Shown here one piece after another: positions 17,843 to 26,494 of a stretch of DNA of 64,000 bases. Numbering within the stretch: position 1 is the stretch's first letter; every line of letters starts with the position of its first letter. The translations under genes were made by a program, and so were the position numbers. Origin of the DNA: Rhodocyclaceae bacterium (GTDB lineage Bacteria > Pseudomonadota > Gammaproteobacteria > Burkholderiales > Rhodocyclaceae). The stretch is from the NCBI GenBank assembly GCA_028714035.1, contig JAQTNA010000011.1, positions 1-64,000 on the forward strand, written 5' to 3'. Under the pieces are notes generated by a model. The model made no database searches, was not told where the DNA came from, and worked only from the letters and a program-made list of their open reading frames with translations.

Positions 17843-20364
17843 CAATCCGCACCGATGTTCTGTTCCGCCACATGGCTGAAGAAACGCTGGCCGAGATGGT
17901 CCGAGAACAGGGCGGCCGCGTCCCGAACCCCGACCAGAACGTCCCTCAGCTCCCGCCCTTCCGACGCAGACAGCTCTTGCGCCAGGTCCATCTCCCGCAA
18001 CCTGTCGGCGTAACGGGCCAGGCTCTCGCTGCCGCAGGGGCCGAACTGCTCCGTCAGGCGCTTGCCGTAATCCACCAGGCCCCGCACCTGGAACAGCACG
18101 GCCCGCGGGTTGGCCTCGTCCAGGAGCAAGAGGTCCATGACCGGCAGGGGTTCCGGCCGCATCATGTAACGCGAACGATAGGTGATGATGCTGTCCGCCA
18201 GTTCCAGCAGCCAGTCCAGGCCACCCCGGTGTTCGCTGTCCAGGGAGCGCAGCAGGAGGGTGGTCATGAACTGCAAGCGTTCCAGCCTCCGCCCTATGGA
18301 CAGGAAGCGCCAGCCCATGTCCCGGGTCATGCCGTCCAGGGCGAAGCCGGCCAGGGTCATGAGGGCAGTCACCGCCTGATCGAGGAAGGCCAGGGCCTCT
18401 CCCAGGTCCGGCTCCTTCGCCTGACTCCCACGCTGGGCCTCCAGGTCCTGGGCCAGCCGGTTCAGGGTGCGCCAGTTGTCGAGCGAGAGCCGCTCCCTCA
18501 GGTTGAAGCCGATGCGCACCAGCTGCCGGAGGTTGGCGGCGAAACCGCCGGGGATGTCCGGGTCGGTGAGGCTGGCCAGGAGCGCCACGTCCTCCGTCAC
18601 CGGGCTGCCCTTGCCCGAAGGTTCGAGCTTGAAATCGGCATCGTCGGCCGGCAGCAGTTCACACTCCCGGCACAGGGCCAGGATGGCGCCCCGATCCGAG
18701 CCCTGCCCCTCCCCCGCGTTGCCCTCCGCCAGGGATCGCGCCAGGGCGGTGCGCAGGAGACGAGCCACGTTGTCGCAGCGCTCGGCGTAGCGGCCGAACC
18801 AGAACAGGTTTTCCACCACCCGGCTGGACAGGTTGGCGCCGCTTCGGACCAGGTTGCGCGCCTCGAAGCGCGACGCCAGAAGGCTGAAATCGCTCACCGG
18901 GGCATCGCTCATGACCCAGGTGTCCTTGCTCGCCCCGCCCCGCTGCAGGGCGATGATGCGCGCGTCCGCCACGCCCGCCACCCGGGTCAGTCCGCCGGGC
19001 ATGACCACGTAACCGTTCGGGCTGGCCACCACGTGCACCCGCAGCCCCATGGCCCGGGAATCCAGCCGGCGCGGATGACCGCGGTCCCAGCGCGGCGCCT
19101 GGGAGAGATGCACCGTCTCCTGGGCCACGTATTGATAGGGGCGCTCGCGCATGGCGGCGATGAGCTTCTTCTTCGCCTTCTCGGAGAGGTCCGAGCCGAA
19201 CACGGAATCCATGCGCAACTGGGGAAAGGCCCCCTTGATCACCAGATGATCCAGCTTCTCCAGTGCGTCCTCCAGGGCCGCCGGCTCCCCGCACCACCAG
19301 GTGGCCACGGAAGGCATGAGCAGCGGCTCGCCCAGGATGCGCCGGCACAGCCCCGGCAGGTAGCCGTACAGCGCGCCGGACTCCAGGAGACTGGAACCCA
19401 GGGCGTTGGCGATCAGCACCTTGCCGTCCCGGGCGGCCTGGGCCAGGCCGGGAATGCCCAGGGCCGAGTCGGCCCGCAGTTCCAGGGGATCGCAGAAATC
19501 GTCGTCCAGGCGGCGCAGGATGACATGCACCCTTTGCAGTCCTTCCAGGGACTTCAGCCAGACGCAGCCGTCCCGCACCGTCAGGTCGTGCCCCTCCACC
19601 AGGGGAAAACCCAGGTAGCGGGCCAGGTAGGCGTGTTCGAAATAGGTCTCGTTGTACGGCCCCGGCGTGAGCAGCACGATACGGGGCGAATCCGTACCGT
19701 CGTCCCTGGGCGCCCAGTGGGAAAGACTCTCTTGCAGGGTGTGAAAGAAGCTCGCCAGGTGCTGCACCCGCAGGTCCCGGAACAGCTCCGGAAACACGCG
19801 GGAAAGGATCAGGCGGTTCTCCAGGGCATAGCCGGCCCCGGAAGGCGCCTGGGTGCGGTCGGCGATGACCCACCACTGGCCGTCCGGTGAACGGGCGAGA
19901 TCGGCGGCATAGAGATGAAGATGAATGCCATCCGGCGAGGGTATGCCGTGGGCGGGGCGCAGGAAACCGGCGTGGCCATGGACCAGGGCCGGCGGCAGCA
20001 GACCCTCCCGCAGCAGATACTGGTTGCCGTAGACGTCGGCCAGGATGCGATTGAGCAGAGTGGCGCGCTGGACCACGGCGGCCTCGATCTTCTGCCATTC
20101 CGCGCCGGGGATGATGTAGGGCAAGAGGTCCAGATCCCAGGGACGCTCGGCACCCTTGGAATCGGCATAGACGTTGTAGGTGATGCCGTTTTCGAAGATC
20201 TGGTTCTGGACATAGGCTTGGCGCCGGGCCATCTGTTCGGGCCGGGACGCCACCAGGGCATCGAACAGCGCCTGCCAGTGGGGCCGGACGCGGCCCGAGA
20301 ATTCGAACATCTCGTCGTAACGCCCCGTGGCCCGAGGGTAGGTTGCAAGAAGCTGGCTGGGCAT
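17842..20364 (-). CDS. Circularly permuted ATP-grasp fused to alpha-E domain
   Basis: An 840-residue fusion. Residues ~1-480 are a circularly permuted ATP-grasp of the type 2 kind: PYIIPGAEWQKIE, LTPGPYNETYFEHAYLARYL, LRRLDDDFCDPLELR and VMPGGLTRVAG are clear counterparts of segments in the 472-residue stand-alone ATP-grasp at 24851. Residues ~510-840 are an all-helical alpha-E domain (NLFWFGRYAERCDNVARLL), counterpart of the separate gene at 23887. ATP-grasp enzymes form amide bonds via acyl-phosphates; alpha-E function is unknown but it nearly always accompanies these ligases. The cluster therefore contains both the fused and the split form. Confidence 0.9.
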   Translation of the reverse strand: MPSQLLATYPRATGRYDEMFEFSGRVRPHWQALFDALVASRPEQMARRQAYVQNQIFENGITYNVYADSKGAERPWDLDLLPYIIPGAEWQKIEAAVVQRATLLNRILADVYGNQYLLREGLLPPALVHGHAGFLRPAHGIPSPDGIHLHLYAADLARSPDGQWWVIADRTQAPSGAGYALENRLILSRVFPELFRDLRVQHLASFFHTLQESLSHWAPRDDGTDSPRIVLLTPGPYNETYFEHAYLARYLGFPLVEGHDLTVRDGCVWLKSLEGLQRVHVILRRLDDDFCDPLELRADSALGIPGLAQAARDGKVLIANALGSSLLESGALYGYLPGLCRRILGEPLLMPSVATWWCGEPAALEDALEKLDHLVIKGAFPQLRMDSVFGSDLSEKAKKKLIAAMRERPYQYVAQETVHLSQAPRWDRGHPRRLDSRAMGLRVHVVASPNGYVVMPGGLTRVAGVADARIIALQRGGASKDTWVMSDAPVSDFSLLASRFEARNLVRSGANLSSRVVENLFWFGRYAERCDNVARLLRTALARSLAEGNAGEGQGSDRGAILALCRECELLPADDADFKLEPSGKGSPVTEDVALLASLTDPDIPGGFAANLRQLVRIGFNLRERLSLDNWRTLNRLAQDLEAQRGSQAKEPDLGEALAFLDQAVTALMTLAGFALDGMTRDMGWRFLSIGRRLERLQFMTTLLLRSLDSEHRGGLDWLLELADSIITYRSRYMMRPEPLPVMDLLLLDEANPRAVLFQVRGLVDYGKRLTEQFGPCGSESLARYADRLREMDLAQELSASEGRELRDVLVGVRDAAALFSDHLGQRFFSHVAEQNIGAD

Positions 20365-20367
20365 AAC

Positions 20368-20462
20368 AGGAGTCAGAGGTCAGGGATCAGGTATCAGAAG
20401 TTCTGGCGCGCGCAGAGCACGCGGTAAGAGGCCAATCCCTGATACCCGATCCCTGATATCTC
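20368..20462. repeat. Heptamer inverted-repeat element 1
   Basis: Left arm: four tandem heptamers of the (N)NNTCAG type (GAGTCAG, AGGTCAG, GGATCAG, GTATCAG). Core: GGCGCGCGCAGAGCACGCGG. Right arm: inverted heptamers ATCCCTG, ATACCCG, ATCCCTG. It fills the gap between the ATP-grasp/alpha-E gene and the DUF2126 gene and has the same plan as elements at 38934 and 52204. Confidence 0.75.
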
Positions 20463-20464
20463 AA

Positions 20465-23400
20465 TTATCTCCGCAAATCGAGGGTAAACGGAAATTCCTG
20501 ATTACGGATGGGCTGCTTCACCTGGACGGCGCCGGGCGTGTGGCCCATGCGGAAGAAGCGGGCCAGTCGCCGTCCTTCGGCCTCGTAGGCATTGATCGGC
20601 AGGGTGTCATGGTTGCGCCCGCCCGGGTGGGCCACGTGGTACTGGCAGCCGCCCATGGACTTGCCCATCCAGGTATCCACCAGGTCGAACACCAGGGGCG
20701 CATGCACGCCTATGGTGGGATGCAGGCAGGACGCCGGCTGCCAGGCCCGGTAGCGCACGCCGCCGACGAACTCGCCCACCTTGCCCGTGGCTTGCAGGGG
20801 AACGGACTCGCCATTCACCGTCAGCACATGGCGATCGTCGTTCAGGCCCGTCACCTTCAGCTGCACCCGCTCCACCGAAGAATCCACGTAACGCACCGTG
20901 CCGCCGCCACCGCCCTCCTCCCCCAGCACGTGCCAGGGTTCCAGGGCATGGCGCAGTTCCACCTGAATGCCGCGGGCGGCGAATTCGCCGTGAAGCGGGA
21001 AGCGGAACTCGAAGTGGGCATCGAACCACTCGTCCTTGATGCCATAGCCGAAGTCCCGAAGCTCCTCCAGCACGTCGGCAAAATCCTGGCGCACGAAGTG
21101 CGGCAGCATGAAGCGGTCGTGCAGTTCCGTACCCCAGCGGCGCAGGCGGTCGGGCGCGTAGGGATGCTGCCAGAAGCGAGCCACCAGGGCGCGCAGCAGC
21201 AACTGCTGGGTCAGGGACATGCGCGCATGGGGCGGCATCTCGAAGGCGCGCAGTTCCAATAGACCCAGACGGCCGGTGGGTCCGTCGGGGGAGTAGAGCT
21301 TGTCTATGCAGAACTCGGAACGATGGGTATTGCCGCTGGAATCAATCAGGAGATTCCTGAGCAGCCGATCCACCCGCCAGGGCGGCGCGTAGGCGCCCAC
21401 CTCCGGAAACTGGCCGAAGGCGATCTCCAGCTCATAGACGGAGTCGTTCCTGGCCTCGTCCAGGCGCGGGGCCTGGCTGGTCGGGCCGATGAACAGACCC
21501 GAGAACAGGTAGGACAGGGACGGATGGTTGTGCCAATAGCTGATGAGGCTACGCAGCAGGTCGGGCCGGCGCAGGAAGGGGCTGTCCAGGGTGGTGGCGC
21601 CCCCCAGGACGAGGTGATTGCCGCCGCCGGTACCGGTATGGCGCCCGTCAATCATGAACTTCTCGGTGGACAGCCGGGACAGGTGGGCCGCCTCATACAG
21701 GTGGGTGGTGCGCTCCACCAGATCGTCCCAGGACCCGGCGGGATGGACGTTTACCTCGATCACTCCGGGGTCCGGGGTGACGCTGAAATGGGCCAGGCGC
21801 GGGTCGGACGGCGGCGTATAGCCCTCGAAGACCACGGGACAGCCCAGGGCTTCCGAGGTGGCCTCCGCCGCCGCCACCACTTCCAGGTAGTCGTCCAGGC
21901 AGACAGTGGGCGGCATGAAGAGATAGAGCACACCATTTCTGGGCTCGGCGCACAGGGCGGTGCGCGTGATCCAGGCGGCGGACTCCTTGGCATTGGGCCG
22001 GCGCTCCGGATCGGCGACGGCCGGATCGCCGGCACCCCGGGCGGGCGCGTATACCCCGGAGTGATGGGGCGATCCGCTATCGCTCAACCGGACGATCGTG
22101 GCATGGGAAGGCAGGGATGGGAAGGACTGGGCCGGGTCGGGAGGCGAAATATAGGGGTAGTCGCCATCCCTGGCCCAGGGTTGGGAATCCAGGGGCAGGC
22201 GATAGCCCAGGGCCGAGTCGCCGGGAATCAGGTAACAGCGCCCGGAGCGCAGGAACCAGGATCCGCTCTGCCATTGGCCGGAGGGGTTCTTCCCCAGGGG
22301 CAGCACATGCCCCACCACCTGATCCAGTCCCCGGGTAAACACCTTCATCAGGCGTTCCCGCTCCAGGGGATCGCCCACCCGGGAATCCAGGGCATCCACG
22401 TTGTCCGGCAGCTTCCGCTCCCGCCACAGGTAGTAGAAGCTGTCCTCGAAGGCGGGGAAGACATGCTGCGCATCGAGCCTGAAGCGCTGCGCGATGCCGG
22501 CAAGGAAGCGCCGGGCCAGCTCCGCGTCGGCCTTGTAATCCTGTTTCTCGTCGGCAAAGATCGCGGGATTCGCCACGATGGGCTCGCCGTCCCGCCGCCA
22601 GTAGCAGTTGAGCGCCCAGCGCGGCAACTGCTCGCCCGGATACCACTTGCCCTGGCCGAAATGCACGAAGCCCTGGGGTGCGTATTTTTCCTTGAGCCGG
22701 CCGAAGAGTTCCGCCGCCTTGTGGCGTTTGGTCGGCCCCAGGGCATCCGTATTCCATTCCGCGCCATCCGGGTCATCCACGGCGATGAAAGTGGGCTCGC
22801 CGCCCATGGTGAGGCGCACGTCGTGGGCCTTGAGGTCCGCGTCAATCCGGTGCCCCAGGCCTTCGATCTCCGCCCACTGGGCATCGGTGTAGGGCTTGGT
22901 CACCCGGGGCGTCTCCCAGACCCGGGCGACGCTCATGCTGTGTTCGAACTCGCACTCGGCCTTCTCGCCGACGAAGCCTGTGAGCGGCGCGGCGGAAGCC
23001 GGCTCCGGCGTACAGGCCACCGGGATGTGGCCCTCCCCCGCCAGGAGGCCCGAGGTAGGATCGAGTCCCAACCAGCCGGCACCCGGCAGGAACACCTCCG
23101 CCCAGGCGTGCAGGTCGGTGAAGTCCGCCTCCGGGCCGGACGGGCCATCCAGGGATTTCACGTCCGGCGTGAGCTGGATCAGGTAGCCGGAGACGAAACG
23201 TGCCGCCAGCCCCAGGTGGCGCAGTAACTGCACCAGCAGCCAGGCCGTGTCGCGGCAGGAACCGCTACCCAGGGTCAGGGTCTCCTCCGGCGTCTGCACC
23301 CCCGGTTCCATGCGCACCGTGTAGGCGATGTCCCGTTGCAGGCGCTGGTTGATGGCCACCAGGAAGTCCACGCTCTGCGCGGGTTCCCGGGAGATGCCCG

Positions 23401-23794
23401 CCAGGTACCCGGCGAATCTCGGCGTCTCGGCCAGCCTGTAGAGATAAGGCGTCAGTTCGTGGCGCTGCCAGTCCTCGTAGGCGAAGGGGATGGTCTCCGC
23501 GGCGGGATCGAGGAAGAAATCGAAGGGATTGATGACCGACATCTCGGCCACCAGGTCCACCTCGATCTTGAATTCGGCGGTCTTCTCCGGGAACACCAGG
23601 CGCGCCAGCCAGTTGCTCTGGGGGTCCTGCTGCCAGTTGATGAAGTGCTCCGCGGGGGTGATCTTGAGCGCGTAGGACAGGATGGGCGTGCGGCTGTGAG
23701 GCGCCGGCCGCAGGCGCACCACCTGGGGACTCAGGCTGACCGGGCGGTCATAGCGGTAATGGGTGACGTGGTTCAGTGCAACGTGGATGGACAC
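20465..23794 (-). CDS. Large transglutaminase-DUF2126 protein
   Basis: A 1109-residue protein. Residues ~1-300 are a bacterial transglutaminase N domain plus core, with Cys in GSGSCRDTAWLL, His in DLHAWAEVFLPG and Asp in GWLGLDPTSG. The remaining ~800 residues form DUF2126, with segments such as LTMGGEPTFIA, QGKWYPGEQLPRWALN, GRHTGTGGGNHLVLGG and ELRAFEMPP. Length is typical of the family. DUF2126 contains conserved polar patches suggestive of an enzyme related to peptide ligation, but its reaction is not established. It lies in the middle of the ATP-grasp/alpha-E cluster. No signal peptide. Confidence 0.92.
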   Translation of the reverse strand: MSIHVALNHVTHYRYDRPVSLSPQVVRLRPAPHSRTPILSYALKITPAEHFINWQQDPQSNWLARLVFPEKTAEFKIEVDLVAEMSVINPFDFFLDPAAETIPFAYEDWQRHELTPYLYRLAETPRFAGYLAGISREPAQSVDFLVAINQRLQRDIAYTVRMEPGVQTPEETLTLGSGSCRDTAWLLVQLLRHLGLAARFVSGYLIQLTPDVKSLDGPSGPEADFTDLHAWAEVFLPGAGWLGLDPTSGLLAGEGHIPVACTPEPASAAPLTGFVGEKAECEFEHSMSVARVWETPRVTKPYTDAQWAEIEGLGHRIDADLKAHDVRLTMGGEPTFIAVDDPDGAEWNTDALGPTKRHKAAELFGRLKEKYAPQGFVHFGQGKWYPGEQLPRWALNCYWRRDGEPIVANPAIFADEKQDYKADAELARRFLAGIAQRFRLDAQHVFPAFEDSFYYLWRERKLPDNVDALDSRVGDPLERERLMKVFTRGLDQVVGHVLPLGKNPSGQWQSGSWFLRSGRCYLIPGDSALGYRLPLDSQPWARDGDYPYISPPDPAQSFPSLPSHATIVRLSDSGSPHHSGVYAPARGAGDPAVADPERRPNAKESAAWITRTALCAEPRNGVLYLFMPPTVCLDDYLEVVAAAEATSEALGCPVVFEGYTPPSDPRLAHFSVTPDPGVIEVNVHPAGSWDDLVERTTHLYEAAHLSRLSTEKFMIDGRHTGTGGGNHLVLGGATTLDSPFLRRPDLLRSLISYWHNHPSLSYLFSGLFIGPTSQAPRLDEARNDSVYELEIAFGQFPEVGAYAPPWRVDRLLRNLLIDSSGNTHRSEFCIDKLYSPDGPTGRLGLLELRAFEMPPHARMSLTQQLLLRALVARFWQHPYAPDRLRRWGTELHDRFMLPHFVRQDFADVLEELRDFGYGIKDEWFDAHFEFRFPLHGEFAARGIQVELRHALEPWHVLGEEGGGGGTVRYVDSSVERVQLKVTGLNDDRHVLTVNGESVPLQATGKVGEFVGGVRYRAWQPASCLHPTIGVHAPLVFDLVDTWMGKSMGGCQYHVAHPGGRNHDTLPINAYEAEGRRLARFFRMGHTPGAVQVKQPIRNQEFPFTLDLRR

Positions 23795-23815
23795 GGGAAC
23801 TCCGGGTTTAGTTGG

Positions 23816-23880
23816 GTAGGTCGGGATTCATCCCGACAAGATCGGGCTTGCCGTCCAATGTCGGGCTAAAGCCCGACCTA
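23816..23880. repeat. REP-like pair upstream of the DUF2126 gene
   Basis: GTAGGTCGGGATTCATCCCG at 23816 and TGTCGGGCTAAAGCCCGACC near 23860 form a diverged inverted pair of the REP family. It sits inside the five-gene cluster and might attenuate or stabilise the shared transcript. Confidence 0.75.
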
Positions 23881-23886
23881 CAATTC

Positions 23887-24825
23887 TCAAGCCGCCATCG
23901 GCACCAGGAAGTCCTCGGTGATCCGGCTGCCTATGTCGTTGATGCGGGCGAGGAAATCATTCACGAACTCGTGCAGCCCGCCTTCGAAGATGTCCTCGAT
24001 GGCGCCGTAATGCAGGTTGGCGTGGAGCTCGCCGGCCCGACGCAGGGTTTCCCGGGAATGACTGTTGGCCACCAGTTCCAGGTTGGCATACACCTCGTCC
24101 ATGCAGCGGTGCAGGGAGCGCGGCATGTCGGCCCGCAGCACGAGCAGTTCCGCCACCCGCATGGGCGTGATGGCATCCCGATACACCTTGCGGTAGATCT
24201 CGAAGGCGGAGACGGACTTGAGCAGTGCGCCCCACTGGTAGTAATCGGCGGCGCCGCCCACGGCTTCCTGATGGGGCAGCAGCACGTGGTACTTCACATC
24301 CAGCAGGCGCGCCGTGTTGTCGCCACGTTCCAGGTAGGTGCCCAGGCGGGCGAAATTGAACGCCTCGTCGTGGAGCATGGTGCCCACGCTGACGCCCCGA
24401 TACACGTGCGAGCGAAACTTCACCCACTCGAAGAAGGCGCCGGGGTCATTCTCCATCGCTTCCGGCCGCGTCGCGCGCATCTTCAGCCAGGTGGAATTAA
24501 TGGTTTCCCACAGCTCCGAAGTCAGGGTACCGCGCACGGCATGGGCATTTTCCCGCGCCGCCCTGAGGCAGCTGTAGATGCTGGAGGGATTGTCCGCATC
24601 GAAGGCCATGTAGCGCACCACGTTGGCCTGGGTCACGCCGCCGTAGCGATGGGCGAAATCCCCGTCCAGTTCATTGATGCGCAGGATGGCGCCCCAGTTG
24701 CGGTCCACGCTGGCGTTGGGCAGCATGGACATGCGGTAATGCACGTCCAGCATGCGCGCTAGGTTCTCGGCCCGCTCCGTGTAGCGGGCCATCCAGTAAA
24801 GGTGATCAGCGGTACGGCTCAACAT
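23887..24825 (-). CDS. Stand-alone alpha-E domain protein
   Basis: A 312-residue, wholly helical protein beginning MLSRTADHLYWMARYTERAE, the diagnostic alpha-E opening with conserved aromatic, Arg and Glu residues; LERGDNTARLLDVKYH and the C-terminal helix are also typical. No catalytic reaction is known. The adjacent, coupled gene at 24851 is the split ATP-grasp partner (25 bp gap), matching the fused pair at 17842. Likely role: partner or carrier-binding subunit of a peptide ligase. Confidence 0.9.
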   Translation of the reverse strand: MLSRTADHLYWMARYTERAENLARMLDVHYRMSMLPNASVDRNWGAILRINELDGDFAHRYGGVTQANVVRYMAFDADNPSSIYSCLRAARENAHAVRGTLTSELWETINSTWLKMRATRPEAMENDPGAFFEWVKFRSHVYRGVSVGTMLHDEAFNFARLGTYLERGDNTARLLDVKYHVLLPHQEAVGGAADYYQWGALLKSVSAFEIYRKVYRDAITPMRVAELLVLRADMPRSLHRCMDEVYANLELVANSHSRETLRRAGELHANLHYGAIEDIFEGGLHEFVNDFLARINDIGSRITEDFLVPMAA

Positions 24826-24850
24826 CTCGTCTCTCCCTCAATCATCCGGA

Positions 24851-26269
24851 TCAGTTTTCCAGCACCCAGGTGTCCTTGGTGCCCCCCCCCTGGGAGGAAT
24901 TCACCACCAGGGAGCCTTCCCGCAGGGCGACCCGGGTCAGACCGCCGGGCACCATCCTGATCTCCCGGCCGGACAGGACGAAGGGGCGCAGGTCAATGTG
25001 GCGCGGCGCGACGCCGGACTCGACGAAGGTGGGGCAGGCGGACAGGGCCAGCGTCGGCTGGGCGATGTATTTCTCCGGCGCGGCAATGATGCGGGCGCGG
25101 AAGTCCTCGATCTCCTGGCGCGTGGACGCCGGGCCCACCAGCATGCCGTAGCCACCGGAACCGTGCACTTCCTTCACCACCAGCTCCGGCAGGTGTTCCA
25201 GGACGTACTTGAGGTCATCCGGCTTCCTCAGCATGTAGGTGGGCACATTGTTGAGGATGGGCTCCTCCCCCAGGTAGAAACGCACCATGTCCGGCACGAA
25301 GGGATAGATGGACTTGTCATCCGCCACCCCCGTGCCGATGGCGTTGCAGAGCGTCACGCTGCCGGCGCGATAGGCCGAGAGCAGCCCCGGCACCCCGAGC
25401 ATGGAGTCGGGCCTAAAGGCGCGGGGGTCCAGGAAGTCGTCGTCCACCCGGCGGTAGATCACGTCCACCCGGCGGGCGCCCTGGGTAGTGCGCATGTACA
25501 GGACGTCGTCCTTGACGAACATGTCCTGCCCCTGGACCAGTTCCACCCCCATTTGCTGGGCGAGGAAGGAATGCTCGAAATAGGCGCTGTTGTAGGCGCC
25601 GGGGGTCAGCACCACCACGGTCGGATCCTTGATCCCCCTGGGGGAGACGGTGCGCAGGGTATCCAGCAACATGTCCGGATAATGCTCCACGGGCGCTACC
25701 CGGTTGCGGGAGAAGAGTTCCGGGAACAGACGCATCATCATGCGCCTATCCTCCAGCATGTACGAAACACCGGAAGGCACCCTCAGATTGTCTTCCAGGA
25801 CGTAGAACTCGCCCTGCCCCGCCCGCACGATGTCCACGCCCGCGATGTGGGCATAGATGCCGCCCGGCACATCCACGCCCTGCATCTCGGGCCGGAACTG
25901 ACCGTTCATCCGTACCATCTCGGCGGGAACGATGTTCGCCCTCAGGATTTCCTGCCCGTGATAAATGTCGTGCAGGAATGCGTTCAGTGCCCTGACCCGC
26001 TGGCGCAGACCCGCCGCCAGCTTTTCCCATTCGGCGGCCGGAATGATGCGCGGAATGATGTCGAAGGGAATCAGGCGCTCCGTGCCGGATTCCTCGCCAT
26101 ACACGGCAAAGGTGATGCCCAGGCGACGGAACAACATGTCGGCCTCGGCGCGCTTCTGCTCTATGCGGGCAACCGGGGAGCCCTTCAGCCATTCGTCGTA
26201 GGAAGCATAGTGGGCGCGAACCTTGCCGTCTGCATCCACCATTTCATTGAAGAACTCTCTGGCAGCCAT
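24851..26269 (-). CDS. Circularly permuted type 2 ATP-grasp protein
   Basis: A 472-residue putative ATP-dependent amide ligase. Family landmarks: ERLIPFDIIPRIIPAAEWEK, LEDNLRVPSGVSYMLEDRR, VVVLTPGAYNSAYFEHSFL, VIYRRVDDDFLDP, LVVKEVHGSGGYGMLVGP (the glycine-rich nucleotide-binding loop after permutation) and MVPGGLTRVAL. It is the first gene of the minus-strand cluster that continues with alpha-E, DUF2126, ATP-grasp/alpha-E and transglutaminase. There is no clear ribosome-binding site before the ATG at 26269; an internal Met at residue 10 is an alternative. Upstream lies a sigma-54-like promoter. Confidence 0.9.
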   Translation of the reverse strand: MAAREFFNEMVDADGKVRAHYASYDEWLKGSPVARIEQKRAEADMLFRRLGITFAVYGEESGTERLIPFDIIPRIIPAAEWEKLAAGLRQRVRALNAFLHDIYHGQEILRANIVPAEMVRMNGQFRPEMQGVDVPGGIYAHIAGVDIVRAGQGEFYVLEDNLRVPSGVSYMLEDRRMMMRLFPELFSRNRVAPVEHYPDMLLDTLRTVSPRGIKDPTVVVLTPGAYNSAYFEHSFLAQQMGVELVQGQDMFVKDDVLYMRTTQGARRVDVIYRRVDDDFLDPRAFRPDSMLGVPGLLSAYRAGSVTLCNAIGTGVADDKSIYPFVPDMVRFYLGEEPILNNVPTYMLRKPDDLKYVLEHLPELVVKEVHGSGGYGMLVGPASTRQEIEDFRARIIAAPEKYIAQPTLALSACPTFVESGVAPRHIDLRPFVLSGREIRMVPGGLTRVALREGSLVVNSSQGGGTKDTWVLEN

Positions 26270-26313
26270 GATGTGCGTATGTAGGATAGGAAAAGAAGCG
26301 ACTGATGCAGTTT

Positions 26314-26330
26314 AGCGAGAAACATGCCAG
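26314..26330 (-). promoter_or_regulatory. Sigma-54-like promoter of the ATP-grasp cluster
   Basis: Read on the minus strand: CTGGCATGTTTCTCGCT. GG and GC are exactly 10 bp apart, as in -24/-12 promoters; the only departures from the consensus TGGCACG-N4-TTGC are T for C in the -24 box and TCGC for TTGC in the -12 box. The predicted start would be about 35 bp before the ATG of the first gene. Inference, not proven. Confidence 0.5.
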
Positions 26331-26379
26331 GGTAAGGCCGGGGTTTATCCCCGATTTGGCGCATCCACCGCGTCCACCT

Positions 26380-26396
26380 GGCACCACCCTGGTGCA
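26380..26396. promoter_or_regulatory. NtrC-like binding site
   Basis: GGCACCACCCTGGTGCA is a dyad differing from the NtrC consensus TGCACCA-N3-TGGTGCA by one base in its first half. It is centred about 85 bp upstream of the start point predicted from the sigma-54-like box, a normal distance for an enhancer. Confidence 0.45.
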
Positions 26397-26415
26397 ATGG
26401 AGCCCAACAAAGTGC

Positions 26416-26450
26416 AAAGCCCGGGGTGCCTGGAAGGCACCTCGGGCTTT
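26416..26450 (-). terminator. Terminator of the thiolase gene
   Basis: A 15 bp arm AAAGCCCGGGGTGCC pairs with GGCACCTCGGGCTTT (one mismatch) around a 5 bp loop, 45 bp after the thiolase stop codon. Only a short T-run follows on the minus strand. Confidence 0.75.
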
Positions 26451-26494
26451 GCTGACCTTGGTCCGGGCCGAATCGGCCCGACTGAAAGCCGGGA

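Noticed and set aside
15672..17873. 733-codon minus-strand frame across YdcH, phaB and the small transglutaminase gene
   Set aside because: It overlaps three confidently recognised genes and shows only low-complexity Gly/Arg/Pro sequence.
17872..23227. Long plus-strand frames antisense to the ATP-grasp and DUF2126 genes
   Set aside because: They are Gly/Arg/His/Gln-rich antisense shadows of well-supported genes.
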